Shown in pieces: positions 1 through 10,796 of a DNA stretch of 64,000 nt. The stretch covers positions 198,071 to 262,070 of the forward strand of contig JANPYM010000018.1 in the NCBI GenBank assembly GCA_025890175.1, given 5' to 3'. The stretch's first letter is position 1. The number at the start of each line of letters is the position of its first letter. Position numbers and translations under genes: made by a program. The notes beneath the pieces are model-generated. The model saw only the letters and a list, made by a program, of their open reading frames with translations, did not search any database and was not told the DNA's origin. This DNA is from Ciborinia camelliae. Lineage: Eukaryota > Ascomycota > Leotiomycetes > Helotiales > Sclerotiniaceae.

Positions 1-1
1 T

Positions 2-610
2 GCCGAGCGCAAAAGTATTGCTACATCGGCTATTAGGTTAAGTAGAGTATGTGCAGAAGATGCGTGGAAACATGCCTGTACCCGTGAAACATTTGGAAAG
101 AAATTGGTCGAGAACCCGGTCATTCGAGCGAAATTTGTGAAGATGGGAAGAATGATTGAACCTGCCCAAGCATTTCTTGAGCAGTTGACTTGGTTGATTG
201 AATCGAGTAGAAAAAGTGGTGGAGAGAATGATGTGAGGATTGGAGGTATGACGGCCATGCTAAAAGTCGTTAGCACTCGGTGTCTTGAGAAGTGTGTGAG
301 AGAGGCCCAACAAATCATGGGTGGGCTGGGTTATGCTCGAGGTGGTAAAGGTGGAAGGTAAGTTTGCTTGTCAATGTGCGAAAACAGAATTCCTGTTTAC
401 AATACTTTTAGGATTGAGGCTATCTCGAGGGATGTGCGTGTTATGGCTGTTGGTAAGCGTCTCTCCTTTAACGGAACTTTCATTGAGCTTGAATTATTGC
501 CCATGATGATTTTTACAGGTGGTGGGAGCGAGGAAATCATGAGCGAACTCGCGATCAAGGAAGAGGTCAAAGACCTAACGAAATATTCAAGCACCTCGAG
601 CAAGCTTTGA
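2..610 (+). CDS. Acyl-CoA dehydrogenase family protein, C-terminal part (5' truncated by window)
   Basis: This is the 3' end of a gene that starts before the window. The exons are 2-357, 412-452 and 519-610, joined by introns at 358-411 (GTAAGT..TAG) and 453-518 (GTAAGC..CAG), and all phases agree. The spliced protein contains RVCAEDAWKHACTRETFGK, then QQIMGGLGYARGGKGGR, and ends with DVRVMAVGGGSEEIMSEL. This is the C-terminal alpha-helical domain of acyl-CoA dehydrogenases: the helix with the ETFGKKL-type motif, the QxxGGxGY segment and the terminal GGSEEI loop that contacts FAD. The family removes two hydrogens from acyl-CoA thioesters using FAD. In fungi such enzymes work in mitochondrial or peroxisomal fatty-acid or branched-chain oxidation. 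Substrate and compartment cannot be told because the N-terminus is missing. Only about 160 residues are visible, roughly a third of a normal protein of the family. Confidence 0.85.
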
Positions 611-1685
611 ATTACATAAATCAGTTTCTCGTAAATTTGGAGAAAGAAAATACATATGGCCAAACTCAAGACTGCCCTGCATTGGCCTGATAGTCCTAGG
701 TGACTCAGGGGTAGTCGTTGCACAACTAGCGGTAGCTACCTACGTTGAGACATAGACGGAAATTCTCAATTGGCTCTCATCCTAACTGATTCTCATCCGG
801 ACTTTCATCATTTTGCTACAATTGAATATCTCAATGGACCTAGAGAATTCTCTTCTGAACTTGAAATTATTTCTCCCAGGACCTTTCTACAACAAAAGGC
901 GAGGTGGTCGTCCAGAAGCTTAATCTCCAGAAGGCCCACCACGTTGGATCAAAAGTTTACCTACCCACGTGATAGCAGGCTAGTACGAGTCATTTTAAGT
1001 ATGTGGGGACATTGATATAGCGATGATACTAAAAAAAGGCATTTATTGGGGAAAAGGCTTAAAAGCTTGCAAAAAGCTTTGTTTGCGTCCTGTTCATATT
1101 AAAATCTCTCGGCGATTGGAGCATGGCCAGGAGCGTAACGTATGTGAATGTGTACGTATAGAGTAAATGCATCTACGGACTGCATCAAGTTGCCACAGGT
1201 GTTTTGAGAAAAGTGCTCATGGGTCAGTATTTTCGCAGGCTTTCTAAGATTTAGATGATCTCTTCTGAGTTGCGGGTCCGAAAATAGACATTTCAGCTTT
1301 ACCATATGCGCAGGACACATACTCCCAAGGTATCACTGTTCAATGCCCCTATCACCGATTTTAAGCTCTCATACCATCAGGATTCGAATGGCTAGCAAAC
1401 TATCTCTTTTCAAGAAGTAATGCAAATTCTATATTTTGGGCGAACTTCGTGTACAAGTTGACGAAAAGAATTAGGACTGAGCCCCGCTCGACAAAGTCAC
1501 GCATTCCTTCCTAGTCATCGAGGTCGAGTGGAATGATAAATAGCTTGATATACGCCAGCCCATCGTCCTCGTGAGGTCTTAGGTGAACAATTGTCTGCGA
1601 TTTCATCCATCCTTGTTCACAACTTGCCATCTTTCCCGTATTTAATCAACAATAATTACAAAATAACAACTATCCGGTCCCTCGC
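611..1685. other. Intergenic region, no supported gene
   Basis: This is the shared downstream region of the acyl-CoA dehydrogenase gene and the convergent membrane-protein gene. Short open frames, such as 770-1015 on the plus strand, start at weak sites, have no recognisable motif and no flanking exons in phase. I see no repeat or RNA gene. Confidence 0.5.
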
Positions 1686-3099
1686 TTAGACGTGTTGTTT
1701 ACTGCTAGTCGCGCTCAATCCATCTTCATAAGTAACCGTAACTTCTTGATGGCGTCGGATCCCTCCATTTTTGGGATTTTCTGGCGAACTTGAGAGAATG
1801 CAGGTATCGCTATCGGTATCGTTATCCGGACCCGCTCGCGTCGCTTCCAAGTCGAAGTCGGTTGCGTGCTTGTTTCCGCGATTCCTCGATTTCAAGCCGT
1901 ACTCTTCACCGGCAGTGGCACCAGTCTTATGGTTTTTGTAGCCGTAGTTTTGGTGGTAGAGTCCCCCGGTCGAACTTCCTCCTGTAAATCGATTGTAGAG
2001 GGGTCGAAGTGCGGGGATAGAGACACAGATGATAGTGATTGCAAGCTCGGACATGGTCCACATGACAGAGTCACTGACAGCGTCTGGGGAGATAATGAAT
2101 TAGATTCAATAGACACAGTAGTGTATGGCGCGAGAATTGATAAGTTGATACTCACATAAATAGTCATCAGTCTGACTAAGGTTGTCCAAGGTCGTAGTAC
2201 GAGCTATACCGCATATACCAGCACTAGTGTTAATGTCATTAGCAATATTACGCGACAAAAACTCATCCAAACTTACATAACTCCTAAACTTAAAGAAAGG
2301 CAAATTGTAATCTTTTCCTTCTTTTTCATATTGAGATCCCAGATAACTACCCAAGGGAATGAAGCAAGAAAAAAGTCCATAGCCGCAGACCATGCTACAA
2401 TGCGCGTTAGCTTCCATACTGCTGTAATAAATTTTGGAGAATGAACTAACAGCACATGAATTTTGCTATGACCGTCAAACTCATTGTGCAGGTACCCTTA
2501 ATTCTAGAATCCCAGATAGACTGAACTGGAGTGCATTGCGCGAATACAGCGATTGCCAGCAAGATACTTAATCCCATCATGGTCGCGATCCAGAAGTAGA
2601 GCAACAATGTATGCCTGTGACGCTCCGATTAGTCACTACAGTTCGGCAGGTATCGCTACTAAATGCAACTTACCATATTTTGTTTACAATTCGAAGAAGA
2701 AAAACCCCTAAAGCACACTTGCTTATTCCCATAGAGAGTGCAACGAGGAATTGGCCTATCAAGAGCCAAAGAATACCGTGAATATCATCCTCAAAATCCA
2801 ATGTTGAAGCATGTGACCCCATGCCATATCCTACTGAGCGTGTGCAACATGCCGCAAAAGCTACCATCAAAACCTACAAGACGTCGTTAGTCCAGCTTGC
2901 AGAAGAGCTGCAATTTAGCAACGTTCTAGTCTATAAAACGTACCCAGCTAAGTACCAAAAGGTAATCATCGAAACCGACAGCACCACCGACAAATTTGCG
3001 CGTATAAAATCGAAGACTAATAAACAATAACGAAAGGACGACTTCCATCCACAGAACGCCTAACAGTTGTTGGCCCTTTGGCGTGAGTGGAACAGTCAT
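1686..3099 (-). CDS. Fungal rhodopsin-like (PTH11-like) integral membrane protein
   Basis: Six exons on the minus strand: 3099-2944, 2873-2674, 2614-2481, 2421-2277, 2223-2156 and 2083-1686. Together they encode 366 residues with consistent phases. The third intron uses a weak GTTTGA donor and is the least certain. The protein has the marks of the fungal seven-TM rhodopsin-like family (Pfam Fung_rhodopsin): RFYTRKFVGGAVGFDDYLL after the first helix, GYGMGSH, QFLVALSMGISKCALGVFLL, the QCTPVQSIWDSRIKGTC loop, SAAMDFFLASFPWVVIWDL and a final helix with SELAITIICVSIPALRPL. The tail of about 110 residues is polar and cytosolic. The family is very large in filamentous ascomycetes. PTH11 is its best-known relative, a surface receptor in Magnaporthe, but most members have no known ligand. 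Nothing here shows a CFEM domain, so a receptor role is not established. Confidence 0.85.
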
Positions 3100-3492
3100 T
3101 GTGAAGAGCGTGAGTACTGTGGTTGAACTGTACGAATGTTGCTATCCGCAGAGTCGTTTGCCGCATCTGAGACCCACCTTTCTTAGTAAAGAAAAGAGGA
3201 CGTATTTGATTCTCTTGTAAGATTTTATGGTTTCTATGTATATAACACTTCGCTCCCCGAGACAAGGAACTGGGATGGCTCAAGCCAGTGTTGAAGAATC
3301 CTATAGGCATCACAGCCCCTGGGAAATTACCATCGATCAAAATCCCGACTCGAAATATTGCAGCCAACCTACCAGGGAGAAAAGATAGTAGTTCTGGGCC
3401 CGTAGTTCTAGGGAACTTGCTTCAGTTACATCTAGAACGGCAGCTATAGGTACCGGCAGCACTTGCTGAGTATTCCGTGAAAATTGTACATA

Positions 3493-3875
3493 CAGCAGAA
3501 CCTCTATATAAGGATGTTTTTTTTAGTGCCAAAAATTAGAATACTAGAGAGGTATCTTTTTATAGAGGTTCCGGCTAATCCCGGTGGGGTAGCATTTTGA
3601 TCTAATTTAGATCGATTTTGAGTATGTGGATCCCGACTAATTCCGATCAAGCATAAATTTAGTATAATTTTCATAAATATTTTATATTTCAAAAAAAAAT
3701 CCTTATAAATAAATTAGATTTTAATTTTGGGACCAAGGAATTTCAAGGATAATCCCTATAAAGAGGATATAGGGATATTAGCATTTTCTACACCTAAAAT
3801 CCAACGGGACCCAAAATTTAATTCTAATAAAGAGGTTATCCTTATATAGAGGATCCTTATATAGAGGTTCTGCTG
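3493..3875. mobile_element. MITE with pogo-like terminal inverted repeats, copy 1
   Basis: The element is 383 bp long. It begins CAGCAGAACCTCTATATAAG and ends with the reverse complement of that sequence, flanked on both sides by TA. Internally it repeats pieces of the terminal repeat, with CTCTATATAAGGAT-like motifs near both ends. It has no open frame large enough for a transposase. A TA target-site duplication with CAG-starting termini fits the Tc1/mariner superfamily, probably the pogo/Fot branch. It is therefore a non-autonomous element moved in trans. A second copy in the opposite orientation lies at 12402-12766. Confidence 0.85.
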
Positions 3876-4539
3876 TATACGTTTTGAGAATATGGTGGGC
3901 AAGAAACTAGAAGACCCGCAATCACTGAATGAAAAAGGAATCACAATGAGGACCTCATATTATCTAGGACAATTTCTCCAAATTGCTTTACCCCAATGCA
4001 CGAGCTCGCACAAAAGTTTCATATTGAGAAACAATCGAAGGTTAATTATTAAGATCGACAGCCGTAGACGTAGGCTTTAGGCCAACAAAGCGAGATATAA
4101 CCTAAACAAGAAGCAAGACAGGGACCAGACCCATTCTCAAGTACCCACTTACCGGCAAGGAAATAGAATTGAAGACAGTGGATTTCCAGATTTTACTGAC
4201 TAATAGGACCAGCCTATTTGGTGTGGGGATCAACCCTAACTGACTCGTCACTACTGGACTCCGGTGTCTGGATATTCAGTAAAACGCCTTCCTTTTGAAT
4301 AGCGAATCTGATTATCGAGTTTGGAAACCCCCAATGTAAAGACAAGGTATTGCACGATTCAGGAGTCGGGACTTTCTTAGATGTATTAAACTACCTCGAC
4401 TAATAATCTTCATGATATGCGAAGACTACTGAATCGGGCTCATGATGTCTCATCCCCTTTCAATATAGGAGTGCCAAAAGAGATACATAGCTAAGGAAAT
4501 GTGTTTTAGGAGAAATCTTTGAAAATTTGATATAAAATA

Positions 4540-5102
4540 ATCGTGGGTCGCCTTACTTTAGCTTTATTTGAGCTAGCTTACATTATAGTAAGCAAATATA
4601 AACTCGTATGCAAAACTTATTTCGCGTTTCAAATTGTTATCAAAATTACTATCAAAATTTTAATTTTTAATTTTCAAAATTATATAATATAATCAATTTT
4701 GAATTTGAAATTTTGAAATTTTATAATATAATAAATTAAAGTTTGAAATTTCATTTTTTGAAATCAAAATTTCAAAATTTCTATTATAGTTTTCAAAATT
4801 CTTATTATAATTTTTAAAATTTAAAAATAACTTCATTTTTATATAATTTTGAACATTTTTTTGATTTAAATATAAAATTTCAAAATTGTATAGTATAATC
4901 AATTTTGAATTTGAAATTTTGTAATTTTGTAATATAATAAATTAAAATTTGAAATTTTATTTTTTGAAATTAAAATTTCAAAATTTGGGAATAACCTTAT
5001 TTTTATATAACAAAATGCGAAATAAGTTTTGTGCGCAAGTTTATGTTCGTTTATTATAGTGTGAGCTGGCTTAAATAAAGCTAAAGTGGGGCGACCCACG
5101 AT
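4540..5102. mobile_element. Long-TIR AT-rich element (MITE-like), TA-flanked
   Basis: The two ends form an inverted repeat of about 94 bp (4540-4633 against 5009-5102) with a modest number of mismatches. The termini read ATCGTGGGTCGCC, and the flanks are TA on both sides (4538-4539 and 5103-5104). The interior is extremely AT-rich. It holds a direct duplication of about 95 bp, one copy near 4686-4780 and the other near 4893-4987, built from AATTTTGAAATTT-like steps. It has no coding capacity. The TA flank suggests a Tc1/mariner-type target duplication, but the termini differ from those of the element at 3493. Confidence 0.75.
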
Positions 5103-5104
5103 TA

Positions 5105-6060
5105 GATGTTGTAATTTGTAAAAAGAACGCAACTGTCATTTTTGTGAAACGGCGGCCCCTCCCGGATGATCATCGCTTTACCTGCCAATTTGGGATCTTC
5201 GCAACAGGGGTAAAAAGTTCTAAAAGGTCTAAAATGTGGGTGGGTTCTCGATAGTTTGGCGGCCCCATATACAACATCCCCGTTGGAAGAAATATGATAA
5301 AAGCTTGCTGCCGTTGAATCACACCATACCCCGAAGGGCAACAGCTCCGAGATCAACTCTTATTATATAGCCCAATCCAGCTTAGCAATCTACCCCATCA
5401 ACATGAGTGGACTTCTGGACTTCTGGCAAATTTTGCGGATGTTGTATTTTGAAAGAGCTTGAAAGCGGACGCTAGGAAACTTTATTTGACTTTGATAGGA
5501 TTTTCATCGAATATGCCAGGCTCCCAACATTCTTTCTTAAATTGGTACTGAGACGAAAGTCTGATGAATCATGAAAGATACGTCAGCCGTGTGCACTCTG
5601 TAAATTATCGAAGTTTCAACGTATGCCTGCCTGGTTTGGGGGAATTTTTCATCTTCGAAATTAGATTACAGTAGCTGCGTACGTACGGAGGTAGTGAGTT
5701 AGAGCCATGCTCACAATACCATGTGATTTCCATGATTCCATCTTGTTGTAACTTGTGAAGTGATACAGCTAAGGTTAAGTTTGGGTTTCCTTACTAGTGT
5801 AACAGTGAAAGGTGGGACCTGTTATCAAGTTTGCTTTTAGACTTTGATAATGAATTTCAAGGCATGTATTTTCGTGCCATGGGATTTTGATTCGTGTTAA
5901 GAGGGAGGGAAAGAAGTATGTGATCAACGAACCTTGCCAGCAGCGGCCTTAAGCGGATGCTAACTGAACTGAAATTAGGCACCGAATAGCACACGAAGTT
6001 CAAGCTGTTAGAAAGGAACTAGAGGTTACTGTATGTATTGATATTATTACTATTAATTCA
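5105..6060. other. Intergenic region, no supported gene
   Basis: Short frames in this stretch overlap each other and show no motif. The region lies between the long-TIR element and the minisatellite downstream of the sugar transporter gene. I see no further repeat or RNA gene. Confidence 0.45.
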
Positions 6061-6084
6061 TTAAGATCGTCTTCGTTATTTTTG

Positions 6085-6333
6085 TGGCCTTCACCATTTT
6101 TGTTTCCTTCATCATATCTCTTGCCTTCATCATTTTCGTTGCCTTCATTATTTCTCTTGCCTTCACCATTTTTGTTTCCTTCATCATATCTCTTGCCTTC
6201 ATCATTTTCGTTGCCTTCATTATTTCTCTTGCCTTCACCATTTTTGTTTCCTTCTGGAGGTCATCATATCTCCTGCCTTCATCATTTTCATTCCCTTCAT
6301 TATTTCCGTTTCCTTCATTATTTCTTGGGCGTC
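6085..6333. repeat. 18-bp minisatellite with 72-bp higher-order period
   Basis: Tandem units of 18 bp begin GCCTTCA (plus strand) and are followed by variable endings such as CCATTTTTGTT, TCATATCTCTT, TCATTTTCGTT and TTATTTCTCTT. Four variants in this order make a 72-bp block that repeats, then decays toward 6333. The array starts about 50 bp downstream of the sugar transporter stop codon, so it probably lies in that gene's 3' untranslated region. Because 18 is a multiple of three, several frames on both strands stay open through the array. These frames are side effects, not evidence of genes. Confidence 0.85.
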
Positions 6334-6385
6334 GGCAGAGTCCGCATCAACAGTCTCTTGTCGGTGTCTTGGGCTTGGTGATAGT

Positions 6386-8156
6386 TTATGCGGCGACAGC
6401 AGATTCTGGCTTGGAAGGATCTGCAGAATCCGTCTCGTTGTCAAGAGCATCCTTGAGCTGCAACTCGACCTTTTCACCAAATGCAACATTGATCTCCTCC
6501 AATGTCAAACCCATTGTCTATAGAGTTGTTAGTCAAAAATACGAATGAAGCTTGATTGCTGGAAATATTACCTCTGGGAACCAGATAACAATCATGATTG
6601 TTGTGACGACAGTCACACAGATAAGGATCATGTAAAATTTCCAACCAATATTTTTTAAACCAACAGTGACGGGAGCACTATACGCAATAGCATTTCCAAA
6701 GAAACTGAGATATGCGATGGTGGAACCTTCACTACGGAGATGAGTGGGCCAAATCTCAGAGCCATAAACGTAGGAAGTACATTCAATCGTCGAAGTAAAG
6801 AAGGCACCCATGATGAAGTAGAGAGCAACAAGCGCTCTTACACCAGGGCCTGCAGGTGTACCAAGATAGTACTTGACCAATGAAGCCATTGTACTAAGAA
6901 TAGCGGCCATTCCGAAACCACCAATAACTAAGTCCTGTTAGCAGAATCCAGTAAATCAATTATCCCTCACTTACTCAAAAGCTTTCTTCTTCCAATGCGA
7001 TCCAAAAGAACGACGTTGATTCCACATCCGATCACAGCACAAACAGACCAAACGACACCGAGGCCCAATTGAACGACGGTACCAAATCCAAGACCTGCCA
7101 TGAACGTGGGGATAAGATTCGCAATCGCAGTGATACCAGTACCCTGTCCCATGGTCCAAAGGATGATGGAGATGAAGGCGCGTTTCCTAAGATGTGGGGT
7201 GGAAAAGATATAGATGAAACCTTTTGGCAGAACTTTCTCGCTGTCGACTTGAGCTCTAATCTGAACTGCTTCAGCACGGGCAAGGGTGTTGTAAGGGTCT
7301 GACTTGGTCTTGTGCAAGTATTCCAAGACCTGCTTGGCCTCTGCATCTCTTCCTTTCTCCATCAACCATCGTGGGGATTCGGGCAAGAACCAAAGAGACA
7401 AAAGGAGAAGAAAAGCGACTCCACAGAGTACGATGAATACCAACCTCCATTGGTAATCGGCTTTGACAAAATTAAATCCCAGTGCACAGAGTGAAGCGGT
7501 GATGTATGCAGTAACAATGCCAACACCCTGGAGTCCAACAAGCAGGCCACGATTATGAGGAGGCGCGACTTCACTCATATACACTGGAGAGTTTGCAAGA
7601 ACCATGCCACCGCCAACACCCGTGAGAACACGACCGGCAATGAACATGGAAACGTTCACGGCTCCCGCCGAGATCGCAGCAGCAAAGATAACAATAGAGG
7701 CCGCAACCGCGTTGGCGATACGTCGCCCGAATTTGTTGGAGATTGGGGCTTGCAAGAAAGATCCAACCATAGCACCACCCAAGAATCTAATCGGGGAGTC
7801 AGCTGGCGGAGTTCAACGGGAAGAAGGTATTTTAATTACCCTGAAAGCATTCCATCTGTGAGTTGTAGAGCTTTAGAATTTGTCAAAAATTTGGCGATAA
7901 ACGTTGGCTGTGCAACCGTTCCCGCAATCGAGTTGGCAGCAAACCCGTAAAGGAAGCCACCAAGACAAGCTGTCACCAAGACCTAGAAGTCGTTAATAAT
8001 CGCCTTTTCTCAAAGGGAAACTGAACATACCATAACATTGACGAAACTTGTATGTCTTGGAATTTGAAGTTCATCGCTTGGTCTAGAGATGCCTTTCTCC
8101 AACGACTGCTTCTCGTCAATCTGTGGCACGGGTGCCTTAAACTCTGCCTCTGCCAT
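6386..8156 (-). CDS. MFS sugar transporter (sugar porter family)
   Basis: Five exons on the minus strand: 8156-8031, 7982-7840, 7786-6975, 6927-6572 and 6517-6386. They encode 522 residues, the usual length of fungal sugar porters. The start at MAEAEFKAPVPQ gives a short cytosolic N-terminus. Family signatures are present: GGFLYGFAANSIAGT in helix 1, NKFGRRIANAV between helices 2 and 3, AGRVLTGVGGGMVLANSPVY, LPESPRWLMEKGR before the central loop, LLDRIGRRKLL in the second half, and FPETMGLTLEEI at the end of helix 12. These proteins carry hexoses or related polyols or acids across the plasma membrane, usually with a proton. The substrate cannot be read from the sequence. The C-terminal tail after the last helix is short and acidic. 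An 18-bp minisatellite follows the stop codon. Confidence 0.9.
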
Positions 8157-9959
8157 GTCGAATATCGTAGGGGACTGGATGGTTGCAAGTCTTGTTAAAG
8201 CCTTGGCTGAAGTAATGATGACTCTCAAAACTGATGGGAATCGGCTTGTAATAAATCTAAAGTGCCTTCCATGATTAGGTCCTCGTGCTACCAGGGATTA
8301 TTTCCCAAAAATTTTCAAATAAAGCAGTCGCCGACGCTACTTGCGAATCACTGCCGACTTCCAAAATCTTTATTGCCGAATTTTGACTTGATGCCTGTCA
8401 TAAATATCAAGCCAGTCCGTCTTTGCAAGGAGATCGGGTAAGTTCAAGGTCTAGGTCGACCAATTTACACCGCATATTGCAAGCGTCTTCCTTTCCCACC
8501 AATTGATATTTTTCGGCTTTCTCTCTTATCGATCTCGTAGTTGAAATGCTTCATGGGACCTAGGCGCCGAACACTTTCCCCATGGATTGACTTAATATCA
8601 ACGTCATCAGGTACCATATGGGCAGAAACCAGCCAAACTATGCTGAAAACCGCAGTGCAACTATTGGAAGCATGAAGTCGCCACAAAACGGCTGCACATC
8701 AATCTCTCAACACGGTCTTGCCACGCTATCAGCGCCAACATTAGAAATTGCAGACGCTCGGTCTACCCCAGAACCTGCAGTATTAGCGTGATCGTGCCCC
8801 GCTACTAGATATTTCAAGAAAGGGTAAGTTTACTTCACCTGCAGGCCACATAGTAGGTATGACTAAAGCTTATATGACTCAGGTTCGAGAATCGATTATC
8901 GATGCTATGGAAGTTTGCTGCAGGTGGGGCAGCCGCATAATTTCGGCCTCGATCATTAATGTGGCATACAGTCATACAGCCATACAGGTATACTGTCGTA
9001 AAATACGACTACACAAGGTAACAATTCTTTATGCTAGTCGTACACCGTTAAAATGTTATCCACAGCGGGCTCCAGCGTCACGGCCATTGATTCGACGTGT
9101 GTACTACTACGAACTATGAACTATTAACCGAACGATTCTTAGCTTCAGGAGTTCAACAATGTTGATGCAGCATATGGATTGTCCCACTTTCATGCCCATG
9201 TACATTTTCTCGATTAGGGCTGGGAGATTCCTTTGTATCGTATATACCTAATATCATAATCCCATATTCGTCAACTCATTATAATATATACCAGTGGTAT
9301 TAATCGCTGGAAAATACTATAATATATAAAAGCTATATATATATATAAGCTATATAATTTCCATATAATCTGTTTTTGTTAAAAAATAGTGAATTACAAT
9401 GACAAATATACTATGATTTAATACTAGTACTAAGAAATAGCTGTAATTATACAACTTAATTCTCCTATGCTTCTAGATTTCCATAATTTCATGCTATCTG
9501 ATTTATTATCTCGGAATGAAAATGGCTGGAAGTGTTTGAATTAGGAATCAGATGATTTAGACCCCTTTTCATTGAGATCTCAGAAAAATAGTTCACTAAA
9601 GTAATAATCCATTATAAATTGCGCCTACTTCACTGTTATCTTAGCCACCTATCGGATCTGATTTGTTTCTAGCCCCCCCCGCTTGGCATAATGTCAGATA
9701 ATGCACAAAAATTAAGATAATGATATGTAACTATCCACCGGATTATATAATTCGCCCAACCCTAACTTTGATGTCCTAAGTCAATTGATCTGCAAACTTA
9801 ATTTGTCCAAAAACTTGAAATAAAAGACCTCTCCCTGGCGCTGAGTTCGTGCTACAGACGTCTCTATTCACATTCGCTCTTCACGAAAACCTATTATTTT
9901 CATTCCTACCGAGTCAGTAACGTACTTAGTATCTTTTGCCTCATATCAAGCACAAGAAA
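8157..9959. other. Intergenic region between divergent transporter and SDR genes
   Basis: This stretch of 1.8 kb separates divergent genes and so should hold both promoters. It becomes AT-rich from about 9230 to 9830, with a TATATATATAT run near 9340. Small open frames at 8465-8686 (minus) and 8859-9119 (plus) have no recognisable motif and I do not call them genes. Confidence 0.5.
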
Positions 9960-10796
9960 ATGGATGTTCCAGAGGCCACCGTCTACCCTGTCCTCAAGGG
10001 TAAGGTTGCGATCGTGACCGGTGGCTCACAAGGCATGGGAAAGGCTACCGCGTCAGTTTTCTTACGAGCTGGTGCTCAGGTGGTTATTGCAGATATTAGG
10101 GAAAAAGAGGGTCATGCTGTTGCCAAGGAGCTATCTCAGTTCGGGGAGGTTATTTTCGTGCGATGCGACATTTCCAAGTCACAAGATGTCCAGAATCTCA
10201 TCGCAGCCACAGTCGAGAAGTTCGGTAAACTCGATGTAGCTGTCAACAACGCCGCTCTCACGCCAGACAGGACACAGCTTCTCGACTTCGATGAGACCTA
10301 CTGGGACACTCTTGTAGGTATCAATCTCACCGGTACAGCTTTATGTTGCAAGTGGGAAATGCAACAGATGCTGAAACAGGGCACGAAAGGGTCTATTGTC
10401 AATATTGCATCCATCAACGCCTTTAGACCACAACCAAATATGCCTGCATACACAGCAACGAAGCATGCTATCATTGGTTTGACTAAACATGCCTCTACGG
10501 AGGGAGGACCAAAGGGTATTAGAGTAAATGCTGTTGCGCCTGGTGCTATATTTGTGAGTTTTCCTTTGATCCTCGGATGCCTAAAGAAAACTAACCCGAG
10601 ACAGAGTGATATGTCGGCTGCTGCATTGGAAATCATGGGAACTACCATGGAAGAATTTGCTCCAACAGTGAGCACCTTGAATCGTTTCGGAATGGCCCAT
10701 GAGGTGGCACAAGCCTCGCTGTGGCTTTCGTCAGACCTTTCATCATATGTCACCGGTGTTTGTTTGCCTGTAGATGGAGGCTATTTGTCAAAGTAA
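9960..10796 (+). CDS. Short-chain dehydrogenase/reductase (classical SDR)
   Basis: Two exons, 9960-10553 and 10605-10796, give 261 residues, a normal length for classical SDRs. The start is MDVPEATVYP; an upstream in-frame extension has only a TTG codon. The Rossmann cofactor loop is TGGSQGMG at residues 20-27, followed by ADIREKEG, CDIS and the NNAA motif. The catalytic Ser-Tyr-Lys set lies in NIASINAF and AYTATKHA, and IRVNAVAPGAI follows. The aspartate after beta-2 (ADIRE) favours NAD(H). The intron at 10554-10604 (GTGAGT..CAG, 51 nt) has no stop and keeps frame. It is called an intron because removing it joins GAIF to SDMSAAALE, the usual SDR substrate-loop transition. The substrate is unknown. 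Confidence 0.87.
   Translation: MDVPEATVYPVLKGKVAIVTGGSQGMGKATASVFLRAGAQVVIADIREKEGHAVAKELSQFGEVIFVRCDISKSQDVQNLIAATVEKFGKLDVAVNNAALTPDRTQLLDFDETYWDTLVGINLTGTALCCKWEMQQMLKQGTKGSIVNIASINAFRPQPNMPAYTATKHAIIGLTKHASTEGGPKGIRVNAVAPGAIFVSFPLILGCLKKTNPRQSDMSAAALEIMGTTMEEFAPTVSTLNRFGMAHEVAQASLWLSSDLSSYVTGVCLPVDGGYLSK

Noticed and set aside
6084..6548. Plus-strand 154-codon frame with repeated hydrophobic hexamers, suggestive of a membrane protein
   Set aside because: It is the complement of the minisatellite and then of the transporter's last exon. The 18-bp unit keeps the frame open by composition alone.
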